Below are positions 45,301 to 56,579 of a stretch of DNA of 64,000 bases, piece by piece. Numbering within the stretch: the first letter of the stretch is position 1; the number at the start of each line of letters is the position of its first letter. The notes beneath the pieces are model-generated. The model was not told the origin of the DNA and did not search any database. It was given only the letters and a program-made list of their open reading frames with translations. The position numbers and the translations under genes were made by a program. The stretch is from Kingdonia uniflora (lineage: Eukaryota; Streptophyta; Magnoliopsida; Ranunculales; Circaeasteraceae), in the NCBI GenBank assembly GCA_014058105.1, contig JACGCM010000635.1, positions 806,001 through 870,000 on the forward strand, in the 5' to 3' direction.

Positions 45301-48265
45301 AGTATACCATTGAAAATCAAACTATCATATGTATATTGAACTATATTTCTATAGTTAATGTGTATCTTACGCGGTCTATCTTTTATGCAGGAATTAACTA
45401 CAAGGTTTCGAGGAAAGAATCCTTCATAGATTCTATTGCCAAGGAAGGCACTGAGCTTGAGGCCGTTCTAAAAAATTTAGGGATAAATAGGTTCAAAAGG
45501 GTAGCTAGTAAGGACGACAAGGTCAGGAGATCTTAAGCGAAGAGGAGAATGGCTAGGAAAACTCTAGGCTCTATGGAAGAGAATATGTTAACTCCTAAAC
45601 TTAACACTCCTTTGAAGCTTACACGGCTTAACGAAATGCGAGATGGGCCAGTAGACATGGCCACTGTGTCCAGCACTGTTGTAGGGAATCTTACGAAGAG
45701 GAAGGCCGTGAAAAGGGGGGCTGTTTCTCATTCTGCTACGTCAAACAATGTGGAGGATAGCAGTTAGAGGAGGAAGGTAACTCCTCCCGCAAATTCGCAG
45801 GTGGTGTTAGAGGAAAGCGTTAAGATTGCTGAGGGGGATGACTTGAGGTCGCGTTTTGAGGTTGAAACCGGTCTCATGGAGGAACAATGTCGAGCTAAAG
45901 CTCGATAGAAGGGGGTTACTGTTGTTGATGATGAGTTTAAGAAGGTTAGTAAATATTTGGTTTTTGTTGTATTGTTTTGTCGCCTCGAGCTGACTTATTT
46001 CTTGTTGCAGTTTGCTCGTGCTTTGAGGGGGGTTCAGCTTGGTCTCCAGGATAGGTCTATTGAGCTGGAATAGGTCTATTGAGGGAGATAAAAACCAGTT
46101 TGAAGTGAGCTTGACTCGGGAGAGGGAAGCTTTTTCGTTGGAGCTGGAGAAAGAAAGGGAAGCTGCTGCCCTAAAGTTGAAGGAAGTTAGGGCCGAAAGT
46201 GTAGCTGAAACGCAGTGATCGGTTTCTGCATTTGCTACTTCTCGAAACAACCTTGCAGGGAAGCTGTACTAGCTAAGGTATACAAAGGCGGAGATTTTGG
46301 CATTTAGCGAAGGGAATTACGAGGAGAAGGAAACTGTGGATGAAGAGGAGGATGAGGAAATGGAGGATGGTCTGAATGTTGCTGAAAAGACTATTGCCGA
46401 TAATCAGAAAACTATTGATCTGGTAGGATGTTCGTATAATGTAACTTCGGTTGTGAAACATGAACTCGAGCTTTGTAATATTATACTGCTGTATGATGCC
46501 ATCAACGTTTTTCTTATGAAACCTCGTATTGTAGGAGATAGAAAGCTTGCGCCTCAGAGTTGTGGACTTAGAGGGCCTGCTTGAAGTGGAGAAAAACTCC
46601 TCTGCTGATTTATAGGTTAGATAATTCTGATAAATTAATAACTAGATGAACATGAATTTAATAGAAGAAGGGATATGTACCTTGTAAGTTCGTTCTAGTT
46701 CGGGATGTTTGTGTATATACACTCTACCTTACGATCAAAGCTTGTTTCTTGGCCGGTAGGCCGAGGGGGCACTGGCTCTTTTGAACTTGCAGGAGTCTAT
46801 TATGCAAGTTTGTCAGTATACTTTTGCCGATCTGTTTCCCAATTAGGTACTGATGTTGTATGTCCCTGCTAACTGTTATGCAAAAGGAGTTAGATGTTGC
46901 TAGAGAGAGAAAAGAGCATACTCTTTTGTATAATGTTGAGTATGCAGAAGAATATGTGGCTTTGATCTTTCAGTATGAAGATCGATTGGATGATAATGTG
47001 AAGCTTTCTCTAAAGCTCGAAGAAGCTAAGAGCCAAGTCGAGGATAAGACTGCAATACTTTTGAGCAAGGATTTGGCTTTGAGCTAACTTATCAGTGAAC
47101 TTGCTGAGTTAAAGGAAAGAGCAGCGTCAGGTTCTCGACATGATGCTAAGTTTGTCGAATACCGTATTAGAGCATTGAATAATGAGATATCAGATATGAA
47201 ATATAACATTCGTGCTCTAAATGAGTAGTTGTTAAAGAGAGAGATTAACCTGGATACTGCGCGAACTAACTTGGCTGTGTCTGAGGCTAATTTAGAAAAA
47301 TTGAACAATAGTATTGTGGGCAAAGATTTAGAATAGCGTAACTCTGCACAAATACATGATAGTTTGATCGCGAGGTTAGATTGTTTGAAGGCTGATTTAC
47401 GTCGTTTAAAAGAGATGGAGGCTAAGAGCAGGGCTGATTTTGCAGAGGTTCAAGCCAAAAACATAAATTTGGTGGACGATTTGGCCCACGTCCGCAGAAA
47501 TGTGTGGAGGGCGGTGCAACGTGATAATGAGATGAATGAAAGAATTAATCAACTCTGTGCTCGAATTACCGAATTGGAACAGGAATTATGTGTATGTGAA
47601 ATGAAGTATAAGAAGGATTTAAAATTTGAATTGGATAAAAGGGATTGCAAAATTGCTTTTGGCGAGGGGAGTCGAGAGATAAAGGAATTCCTTCGTTAAA
47701 AAGAAGAGTTAGTGGAAAATATGCGTATTGACCTCACTTATTCACGGCAGAAGTCCATAGACCTTTCGAGGCAGATGAGTGAGCGTATTAATCAATTAAC
47801 AGGGGAATTGGCTGAATCAAAAGCTCGTCGTTTGAGGGATAAAATGCGTGTTGCTGTTACTCACCAATCCTTTAAGGAACTAGTAGTTCATGAGATAGAT
47901 AAATGTGATGGTGAAGCTTTGCATCAATGCCAATTAAGCACATTGGTTGTATTTTTTGTCGTGGAAATAAAATTTTTGCAGGTTGAGAGGGATTTGATGT
48001 AAGATTGCTTCTTTGGGAGGACTTGGGTATGTAAACTCGATATCTCGAGCATAGATCCAATTGGGGCTATGGATCGTGGTATTGGGACCACGACGGCTGA
48101 AAAAATAGCTTGAGGGAGAGAAATTGTTACTGAACGAGCTCCAGAATACATGGCATCCGGGACTGAATTAGGGGAAGCTCGAGTACAGTCTCACCTACTC
48201 CTGCGGTGTGAGGAAGGTCGACTGCTCTCCCATCAAGAAAATCCAGCAGAATTAGAAAAAAATTG
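42310..48265 (+). pseudogene. A2 antisense additional gene, intron-containing
   Basis: This plus-strand gene lies opposite to pol. N-terminal part: LLKECCLKYFRVLSSVRFSG, WGLCDAKSLASNDVLIYKVG (42408-42600). Middle: EDIVAKLVEWPHLKGARVEY (44610-44680), GLALPLSNLAKSIMNMIGDC, PAQLNCNFWVVILVCETLNE and SSSSSRPCFFNLFSAGRVWN (44930-45215). Probable introns: 45298-45390 (GTAAGT..TGCAG) and 45945-46010 (GT..GTTGCAG). C-terminal part (46860-48110): long coiled coil with ERINQLCARITELEQELCV and RQMSERINQLTGELAESKAR. The class is a known oddity of Tat elements, and its function is unknown. Stops at several points suggest decay. Confidence 0.75.
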
Positions 48266-48454
48266 ACTTAAATTCTGATAACGAGTACCTTTTGTAATTA
48301 ACAGATGTTGATGCTTTAGTGACTGACTGAATTGATCAGTGTCTGATGTAGGCCCTTGAGTGAAGCATTGTAATTTGAAATATTAATATTTGAAACTATC
48401 ATTTTCTTCGCATACAGTAGATGCTATTCTCAGGCTTGACCCATCGAATTAGAA

Positions 48455-49440
48455 GAAGTCCGTGGGTGTAAAAGTAAGTATTATCTGTGCCTCAACCCTT
48501 GGACTTTTAGGGAGGCTTAGCGGCATCGAGCAAGTTTTTTCCTCACTCGTGTTTTAGGCTTGTTATCTTCAGGCTAAGAGGTTTGTTATGGCCCCTGCCT
48601 TCGGATATATGAGTATCCTCAGGAGTTAGGCTAGTATTATCTGTACCATTACCAATGAAGGATGTTGGAGCTTATCGGCAGTGAGAAATTTTTTTCCTTA
48701 CTCGTACTTTAGGCTTGTTATCTTCAGGCTAAGAGGTCCGATATGGCCCCAGCCTTCGGATGTATGAGTATCCTAAGGAGTTAGGCTAAAATTATCCATG
48801 CCATTACCAATGTTGGATGTTGGTGCTTATCGGCAGCGAGCAAGTTTTTTCCTCACTCTTATTTTAGGCTTGTTATCTTCATTCTAAGAGGTTTGTTATG
48901 GCCCCCGCCTTCGGATGTATGAGTATCCTCAAGTGTTAGGCTAGTATTATCTATACCATTACCAATGTTGGATGTTGGAGTTTATCGGCAGCGAGCAAGT
49001 TTTTTCTCACTCATACTTTAGGCTTGTTATCTTCAGGCTAAGAAATTTGTTATGGTCCCCGCCTTCGGATGTAGGAGTATCCTCAAGAGTTAGGCTAGTA
49101 TTATCTATGCCATTACCAATGATGGGTGTTGGTGTTTATCGGCAGCGAGCAAGTTTTTTCCTCACTCCTGCTTTAGGCTTGTTTTCTTCAGGCTAAGAGG
49201 TTCGTTATGGTCCCCACCTTCGGATTTATGAGTATCCTCAGGAGTTAGGCTAGTATTATCTATGCCATTACTGATGTTGGATGCTGGAGCTTATCGGCAG
49301 CGATCAAGTTTTTTTCCTCACTCGTGCTTTAGGCTTGTTATCTTCAGGCTAAGAGGTTCGTTATTGCCCCCGCCTTCGGGTGTATTAGTATCCACAGGAG
49401 TTAGGCTAGTATTATCTATGCCATTACCAATGTTGGAGGT
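48455..49440. repeat. Tandem array, about 155-bp unit, six-plus copies (A2)
   Basis: Landmark TGTTATCTTC (one copy TGTTTTCTTC) starts at 48561, 48716, 48871, 49025, 49180 and 49336. Steps are 155, 155, 154, 155 and 156. Each unit also has CGGCAGCGAGCAAGTTTTTT and CCTTCGGATGTATGAGTATC. Confidence 0.95.
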
Positions 49441-49619
49441 TGGTTATACCCTTAGATATCGAGCTAGTATAAACTGTTTTAACCCTCGGGTGGAGATGAA
49501 GTGGAATTATATAGTAGGGATTCTTGTGATAAAAAAAAGACTTCATTGATTGAAAAAAGTGTGTACATACATTGGAGGTGAAAACTCGAGGTGGATTGGG
49601 CGTTGCTGAGTGACCGAGG

Positions 49620-50770
49620 AGCTGTTCTGCGTCGATATAACTTTAATCTTCATGTATTCCACTGATTTGGAATTTTATCACCGGCTTCCGTCATGAGATA
49701 GTATGAACCCAGACCAGTTCGACCTATGACCATGAAAGGACCTTTCCAGTTTTCTGCTAGTCTCTCAGCATGTGAATTTTTTTTATTATCTGGGATTTCT
49801 CGATAGACCCAGTCGTTGATAGCGAACTCCCGAGTGCGAACTTGTTTGTTGTATGAATTTGCCAGTGTTTGATGATATCGACCAAGATTTACGATAGCTC
49901 AATCTCATGTCTCATCGATCCAATTGAGGTTGTACGCCAATTCAAGCTCATTTTCTTCACCTGTGTGCTCGTGGTCTCTTACAGGATGGTGGTACTTTGT
50001 TGGGATTACTGCTTGAGTTCTATAGGCAAGTAGAAAAGGAGAGCACTGTGGTAACTTTCGGGGCGTAGTTCGATAAGCCCATAAGACGTGAGGTAATTCA
50101 CATATCCAGTTGCCCTTCTTCTGTGACATAAGGCACTTTTTGAAACCATCCACGATGATTTTGTTTGTGATCTCCGCCTGTCCGTTTCCCTGGGGGTAGT
50201 ATGGGTTTGGTGGAGAATGGATTATGTTGTGTTTCTTGATAAATGCTACGACCTTGGCTCCAACGAACTGAGGACCGTTATCGATACGAATCAAATGGGG
50301 ACAACCGAATCTTGTGATGATATGCGGCCAAATGAAAGAAATGACCTCTTCTTCTCAAGTTCTGCATAGAAGAACTGCTTCAACCCATTTTGTAAAGTAC
50401 TCTGTGGCCACAAGGAGAAATTTCCTGTTACCAGGAGTATTGGGGAATTCACCAACTAGGTCGAGTGCCCCTCGCTTGATCAGCAAGTACACCTTACTAG
50501 CATAGAGTTTGAGGGCAGGGGCCCTAATTTGTTCCATGACGCTGACATGCGTTGCTTTTCCATGAGAATTCTTCAGCTTGCTTCTGCATCCCTGGCCAGA
50601 ACACTCCTTGGTTAATAGCTTTGTAGGCAAGAGCTCGTCTTGTGGTATAGGATCCGCTGGTAACTTCATGTAGATCTCGAAGCATCTTGTCGGCAAGTTC
50701 CTTAGAGTGGCACTTGAGGTATGGTCCAGTGACTGAACGTTTGTAGAGATTGCCGCTTGGTTGGACTGTA
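49620..50770 (-). pseudogene. A2 integrase
   Basis: Minus-strand order: zinc-binding region LRDLHEVTSGSYTTRRALAY, INQGVFWPGMQKQAEEF and ACQRH (50540-50760); core VGEFPNTPGNRKFLLVATEY, HLIRIDNGPQFVGAKVVAFI and YPQGNGQAEITNKIIVDG (50120-50500); LPHVLWAYRTTP; and C-terminal NSYNKQVRTREFAINDWVY with GPFMVIGRTGLGSYY (49650-49870). The second Asp and the Glu of the DDE triad are intact. Stops at about 49904, 50352 and 50523 break the frame. Confidence 0.9.
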
Positions 50771-50879
50771 TAGCGCTTTGAATTCTTGATGATGTGTCTG
50801 CGCTTCTGCGGATCATCTGGTAGTGGCCCGTTGCATGAGTTATCCGGACCGAGATAAATAACGAATGGTTTCCTCCAAT

Positions 50880-51640
50880 CATCTTCCGCCATCTCATCAC
50901 CCCCAGTATTAATCGCAAATATTTTAGTACGATTAATACCGGGGCTAGAAATAACTTTGATTTGAAGGTGTCTTGATTCTGTACCCAATACTCCAGCTAA
51001 GTAAGCCAAGGAGTCGGCGTGGCGATTCTCTCCTCGAGGGAGGTATTCGAGCGTAACTTTGTGAAATTTTGTTAGCTTTTCTGCAACCAGAGCTACATAA
51101 TTGACCATGATGCCATTCTTCTTCTAATGTTATGAGTAGTGATAAGCGATTAGAAGAGAGTCTGTGTATGCCGAGATTCAATGATTCCGAGTTCGAGAGC
51201 CATATTCAGACCATGAATGAGTGTCTCGTATTCTGTAAAAAATTTCGTGGCTTCGAAGTCGAGATGGATGGATTTCTCGATTCTATCGTTGGAAGGTGTA
51301 ATAAGAACGATCCCAATTCCTGACCCTGCGGGTCCTGTAGAACCATCGATGAGAAGCCTCTACCCTTTTGAGATATCCATGATACTCGATCATCAAAATA
51401 TTTGGAGGGTGGAAACTCATTTTTTGCATCTTCGGCGAGATCTGGATCATGTTCTTCCCAGTCAGGATTTGAAACTGGAAAGTCTGCAAGGAAATTAGCA
51501 ACTGCTTGACCCTTTTTTGAAATTTGCTGCTCGAATTTGATTTCGTGCTCCCCCAAACTGACTGGCCACTGCTGTATTCGTTTGGATTTCTCTTTCTTAG
51601 ACAATACTTCCTGAAGTGGGTAGTTTCTCATGACTTTGAC
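50880..51640 (-). pseudogene. A2 RNase H region
   Basis: The minus strand reads VANFLADFPVSNPDWEEHDP, DDRVSWISQKGRGFSS, LQDPQGQELGSFLLHLPTIE and, further on, ALVAEKLTKFHKVTLEYLPR with GENRHADSLAYLAGVLGTES. The A1 equivalent reads WRLLTNGSARPAGSG. In A2 a frameshift falls in that stretch, so the DGS motif is lost. The LADFP linker and the GENRHAD end motif are shared by all three Tat copies here. Confidence 0.85.
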
Positions 51641-52950
51641 AGGATATGCTTGAAAATAGTGTTTGAGCTTTTGTGCGGTGTAAACGAGAGTTAAAAGTAA
51701 TCTTTCAATTTTAGAGTACTTCGTTTCCGCTGGAGTATGTATTTTGTTGATGAAGAAGATCGGTTTCTCATTTTTCCTTTGAGCCGAATGAGATCTGAGC
51801 TGAGAGATGCATCTGTAACTGCGAGGTAGATAATCAGTTCCTCATTGCCTATCAGAGTGCTCATGATTGGAGCCCTCCCTAACTAAGTTTTGAGTTCCTA
51901 AAAAGTTGTTTCGCATTCTTGTGTCTAGTTGATATCTTCGTTGTTTGAACCTTTGCCTCGTTGAGTGGAACCTCTGAATAGCATAAATAACCATCTGCAT
52001 CAGTCCGAGGATTTGGATATGAATTTGTAGATTGCTGCAATCTTTCCTGCGAGCTTTTGTACATCCTTCTTTGTTGATGGTGAAGGCATGTCTAGAAGAG
52101 CTCAAATTTGATATGGATCTGCTTATATTCCTTTCTTGCTGATAATATGACCCAAGAACTTGCCCGAGTAAACACCAAGCAGGCATTTTTTGGGATTAAG
52201 CATCATTCTGTAGGATCATAATATACTGAATACTATAGAGAGATGGGAGATGTGATCTTCTTTCTTTCGGCTTTTGCAAACCATGTCGTCAATATAGACT
52301 TCGACTGTTTCTCCCAAGTGTTCTTTGAACATACTTGTGACCAGTCTTTGGTAAGTGGCTCTAGCGTTCTTAAGGCCGAATGGCACGACCTTGTAACAGT
52401 AGAGACCTCTTTCTCTAATAAATGTAGTCTTTTCACGATCTGCTTCCAAGAGTAGAATCTGATAGTACCCCGAAGCAGCGTCCATCATGGATAAGAGTTC
52501 ATGACCTGCTGTAGAGTCGAGGATCTGATAAATGATCGGAAGAGGGAAACTATCTTTAGGCGTGGTTTGCTAAGATCTGTAATATCCATGCAGACCCGAA
52601 CCTTCCCATTCTTCTTTGGAACAACAACAATATTAGAAATCCAGTCTGGGTACTTGGCTTCACGAATAAAACCGACCTCGATAAGTTTATCGATCTCCTT
52701 GTTTACCCCGTCTCTAAGTCTTGGAGATAACCTGCGTTGCTTCTGCTTAGCTATTGTGGAACCTTCGCAGATATTTAAAATGTGGCAAGACTTTAGGGGG
52801 TCTATGCCTGGTATTTCTTGGAAGTTCCATGCGAAAACGTCTTTGTTGGATTGGAGGAAAAAAAAAAGAGCTTCTTTCTCTGCTTGAATTAATTTTGTAC
52901 CAATATAAGTAGCTCGGTTAACTCTATCGATCTGGGCGTATTCCACGGGC
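51641..52950 (-). pseudogene. A2 reverse transcriptase
   Basis: Minus strand, from 52946: a pre-RT segment KEALFFFLQSNKDVFAW, IPGIDPLKSCHILNI, then IDKLIEVGFIREAKYPDWIS, VVPKKNGKVRVCMDITDLSK. After a frameshift: MMDAASGYYQILLLEADREK, GLYCYKVVPFGLKNARATYQ, RLVTSMFKEHLGETVEVYID, with YIDDMVCKS intact (near 52280-52310). This is the Ty3/gypsy RT fingers and palm. The 51650-52200 thumb and connection are broken by stops. Confidence 0.9.
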
Positions 52951-52997
52951 TCGCCTGGAGAAGACTGATCATCGAGGTGATCAGCCTTCTGTGATTG

Positions 52998-53450
52998 CTA
53001 TGCAGCAATTTGGTCGAGAACTGGCGAGATTGTATTTTTGCAAGCTCGAGAGTGTTTCTGACTTCCTTTGATTTCATAAATTATGTTATTATGTTTGAAA
53101 TAGAGTGTTTGGTAGAACGTGGACGGGATGGCCTCCGTATTGTGTAGCAAATAGCATCTTAGTATCCCCAAATACCTTGATTTGGCATTGATGACGTAAA
53201 AAATAACATCGATAGTGGTAGGCCCTGCTGTGATCGGGAGAGTAATCTTCCCAACTCGTACATCTTTGGACCCATTAAACCCACTGATGTCTGTCTCGCT
53301 TTGAACGACCTGATCTGAGAATCCCATCTTGTCAATCGTGATCTGGAAAAGGATCTCAATCCCCCTTCCTGTGTCCACCATCATGGTGTACATTACAAAG
53401 TTCCTCATTTTGAGCATAATTACTAGTGCGTAATGATGAGGATACTTCAC
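52998..53450 (-). pseudogene. A2 aspartic protease
   Basis: Minus-strand stretch of 150 codons: HYALVIMLKMRNFVMYTMMV, DTGRGIEILFQITIDKMGFS, ISGFNGSKDVRVGKITLPIT, and VIFYVINAKSRYLGILRCYL. The DTG active site is intact, and the following Ser common in this family is Arg. A second typical block (LG.LR.LH) ends the fold. It would mature the gag-pol polyprotein. Confidence 0.88.
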
Positions 53451-53564
53451 ATATCCTGTGTTGCAGTCTTCGAAAGAGATTCCCTTTCAACGACTGCTCG
53501 ACTTTGGGAGGAGCTTGGCTTCCTTGTCCTGGACAGCATGGTCACACCACTCACCCAACTTCCT

Positions 53565-55330
53565 CTACTTGATTTTGTTAGAATTCGAAACCTGATTGAT
53601 CTCGGTCATATTGCTGCAGTAGAGATGATATAGATGCTTCCCCTCTGCTTGTTCAGTTGCTTGAGTCACGCCACCTTGTTTCAGATAGCTCCCATCTTTA
53701 TAGCTGGGAAGATCGATGATGTATTCGAGCATCCTCCCTTCTTTAAAAATGATATCCAGGAGTTTCTTCAAACCATAAATTGTCGGTGCTGTGGTGCTTA
53801 ACCTTGTGATATTCGCAATAATGTCGACCTGCTATTGGATCAAGAGATCGAGCTGGATGGAAGCATTTATCTTTCAGGGGAACAGGATAGAACATGGAAA
53901 GCTTGGCATTCAACATTGTTATGATTGTTCTGGATGGTTTCTGCAACCTCTAATTGTTGTCTCTTCCTGGTTCTGTCTTTGCTCATTTAGGATCGCCTTG
54001 ATCGCTCAAGCTGCGGTTATTGCTGGAATCTGTTGAAGGAACCTTGGTGTTGTGGACTGTCTTTACGGGCTTATTCGGTTCGGGCATCATCCGCTCCAGA
54101 TCGATGTAATTGTTGACTTTCTTGATCATATCTTCAAGAGTCTTGGGCTTCTTCAGGAGGAGATACTCTTTAGCTTTAGAATTGAACTGCAGAGCATTTG
54201 AGAATGCGGACACGGCTGTCTTCTGATCTAAATTGTCGACCTTAAGAGCCAGTTCGAGAAACTTCTTGGAGAACTCCTCGAGCTTTTCCCCTTGTGCTTG
54301 TTTGAGACTTATAAGAGAAAATTGGTTCTCTTCTTTGTCTTTGTTGTAGACATAAGCCTTGATGAAGATTTTCTATAACTGCTCGAAAGTATGAATCGAA
54401 CCTTCTGGTAAAGAGTGGAACCAACGGAGAGGTTCGTCCTAGAGGCTGGTGGCGAAGAGCCGGCAAAGGATGTGATTCAGATTAGAATACAAACCCAATG
54501 AATCGCGGAATTGTTGAACGTGCTGGCCAGGATCGGTTCCTTTGTATTTGATGATCTTGGGTGTATGAAAACCTGTTGGGACATTCATATCAAATAATTC
54601 TTTTGCAATTGGACTACCTTGTAATTTATACGAGTAATCCCTCGGGTCTAAAGCCGTTGCTTCGATGATCTCCCTAATACGCTGATCCATGAGCTCCTGA
54701 GAAATATAATGCTGAGGGATAGGAGCTGCTGGAACTGTCGGAACTGTTCGAACCATTAGAACTATTGGAACCGCCTGACGTATAAGTCTGGGAACGTGGT
54801 TACCTGCTTCCTAGCTTATATGATCAGGAAGCGGAGCTCGGTTAGGAGTTTGAAGGACTTCCTCGGGTTGCTTGGAAGGCCTGCGATCTCTGCTAATATC
54901 TGACTGCGCCTCCTGTCCCATATGAATTGGGACTATCGGTGCTTGTGGATCTTTACATTGAATCCCGGAAATGTTTGTACCGCATACCTCATGTGGCCCT
55001 AACCTCTCGTGAACAGAAACCCTTGAGGTTGCTGGTACTGTCTCGCGTTCTCTCAGGGATGGTGGTGGTTGGCAGCTCTGTAATGCTTTCAGAGCTGTTT
55101 GAAAAGCTAACATCTGAGCTTCTTGTTTCTTTCTCTCCAGAACTCGAGCTTCACGCTCACGTTCTGAATCCTTCTTGCGGAGCTCTCGATCTTCCAATAG
55201 CCAACGCTCGAGCTGACTCCGCTTCTCGGCTTCGGCAATTAAGCTCGCCAGAAGTTTGGCAACCCGATCAGCCCCCCTTGAACTTTCAGGGTGTGCTCCC
55301 AAAGATTGACGTGTTTGAAATATAATTGAA
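53565..55330 (-). pseudogene. A2 gag
   Basis: On the minus strand, a charged N-terminal segment is rich in E, R and K (EREREARVLERKKQEAQML, 54811-55302). A capsid-like domain follows: KELFDMNVPTGFHTPKIIKY, PGQHVQQFRDSLGLYSNLNH (54439-54756), FIKAYVYNKDKEENQFSLIS, EKLEEFSKKFLELALKVDNL, and KPKTLEDMIKKVNNYIDLER (53983-54240). The knuckle-like CEYHKVKHHSTDNLWF near 53790-53840 is typical of Tat gag (CxxH...H...C), with the last Cys lost. No ATG opens the first segment in frame. A TTG occurs at 55302, so the true start is mutated or further upstream. Confidence 0.85.
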
Positions 55331-55390
55331 TACTTCTTGACTGATAATTATTTATCGTGGCTCTTAAGTACGTAGAAAAAACGTGCGTTC

Positions 55391-55407
55391 CCACAGACGG
55401 CGCCAAA
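55391..55407 (-). other. A2 primer binding site
   Basis: The minus strand reads TTTGGCGCCGTCTGTGG directly after the LTR. The same core, mutated, follows the LTRs of A1 and B3. Confidence 0.85.
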
Positions 55408-56008
55408 TGTAGGGACTAAATTTCGCAAAGCTTGAAATAACTCAAAATCAATCCTTACATCAAGAGCTACTATGACAAGAATTAAATAAGGGATAACACT
55501 TGACACAGGGGATTTAGCATGCAAAACCTGTAAATAGGTAGAAAACCATGACCTCGAATGGAGAATTTTGTTAAAGTAGTATTATTGTTCGATAGAGAGA
55601 GAAAATCTGATTTCAAGAGTTAATCTAAGACTAGACAGCTAGAGATCAGATAATTGTATGTATTGCATTGTCTGTTGACCATCCTATTTCCTTAGGAGCT
55701 CTGCCCTTTTATAGACCCTGCTCTCAGCTTGATATTGTGCTTGAAGTAGTTCTCCTGAAAGTAGGAGTCATGGGCTGTTGAATGTGTAACTGCTAGCTCG
55801 TGAGAGAGGGGTGTATGTTGACTTGTTCTATTTACATTTGTTGAAGATGACCCACGCTCTGTTTGAGTTGGTGGTTGTGGTGTAACTATTGACGTGTATG
55901 TAACGTGTTTGTTTATGTGTGAGTCTGGTATTGGATAAGATCGAGTCTTCTGCAGCTCGAGGTATAAATGAGATCGAGTGTCCAGAGTTCGAGGGATAGG
56001 TTCAAACA
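55408..56008 (-). repeat. A2 5' LTR
   Basis: Begins TGTAGGGACT and ends GGTTCAAACA, a mutated form of GGTCCCTACA. A minus-strand TATA box (TATAAAAG) lies at 55706-55713. Confidence 0.93.
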
Positions 56009-56013
56009 ATATG
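56009..56013. other. Target-site duplication of A2, right copy (ATATG)
   Basis: Identical to 41345-41349. Confidence 0.92.
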
Positions 56014-56560
56014 AACAACACTTTGCTGGAGAAGGTACGGTGTATGTTATCCAATTCTCGGTTGGGCAGGGCATTTTGGGCTGAGGCTTTGACATATGCA
56101 TCTTATCTCATTAATACGTTGCCTTCGGCTGCAATTAAGAGTAAAACACCAATAGAACATTGACCGGGAGAACCTGCAATAGATTATGATAATCTTCATA
56201 TATTTGGGTGTACAACATACTATCACGTTAAGGATGGTAAGTTGGATCCACGAGCAAGGAAGGCTATTTTTTTAGGTAAGAAGAAGGGTATGAAAGGTTA
56301 CAAGTTGTCGGATACGAAACAGCGAAAGATCATTCTGAGCAGAGATGTCACTTTTGATGAGGCATCTATGATGAAGTCACATGGCTCTGAGAACACAGAG
56401 GAGACGACTGGTGAGTTATTGCAGCAGGTGGAGATTGACGCATCATCATATTGGCCAGAGAGATATGTACTAAGAGTGGGGTCATCTACCGGGGTGAAAA
56501 TGGGTGATGAGACACTAGTTAATGCTCTAAATGTTGAAGACATGGATGAAGGTTGAGTAT
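56014..56560 (+). pseudogene. E integrase, part after A2
   Basis: The product continues NNTLLEKVRCMLSNSRLGRA, FWAEALTYASYLINTLPSAA, a stop at 56161, then YDNLHIFGCTTYYHV, DGKLDPRARKAIFLGKKKGM, KGYKLSDTKQRKIILSRDVT and FDEASMMKS. These are the hallmarks of the copia integrase C-terminal part, including the GYKLWD..-type GKGY motif. It joins 41349 across A2 once one ATATG is removed. Confidence 0.9.
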
Positions 56561-56579
56561 TTGGTAGTACGGATGAAGA

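Larger units (their letters stand above)
41350..56008 (-). mobile_element. Element A2: complete 14.66-kb Tat-type Ty3/gypsy element
   Basis: Two LTRs of about 600 bp with TGTAGGGACC/GGTCCCTACA ends, perfect ATATG duplication, polypurine tract, primer site and full domain order. From the right: LTR, gag, protease, RT, RNase H, integrase, tandem array, plus-strand extra gene, LTR. The pol strand is minus. Key catalytic boxes survive in protease (DTG), RT (YIDD) and integrase (D, D, E), but stops and frameshifts occur in every domain. The two LTRs differ at many sites by eye, so it is not recent. Confidence 0.93.
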
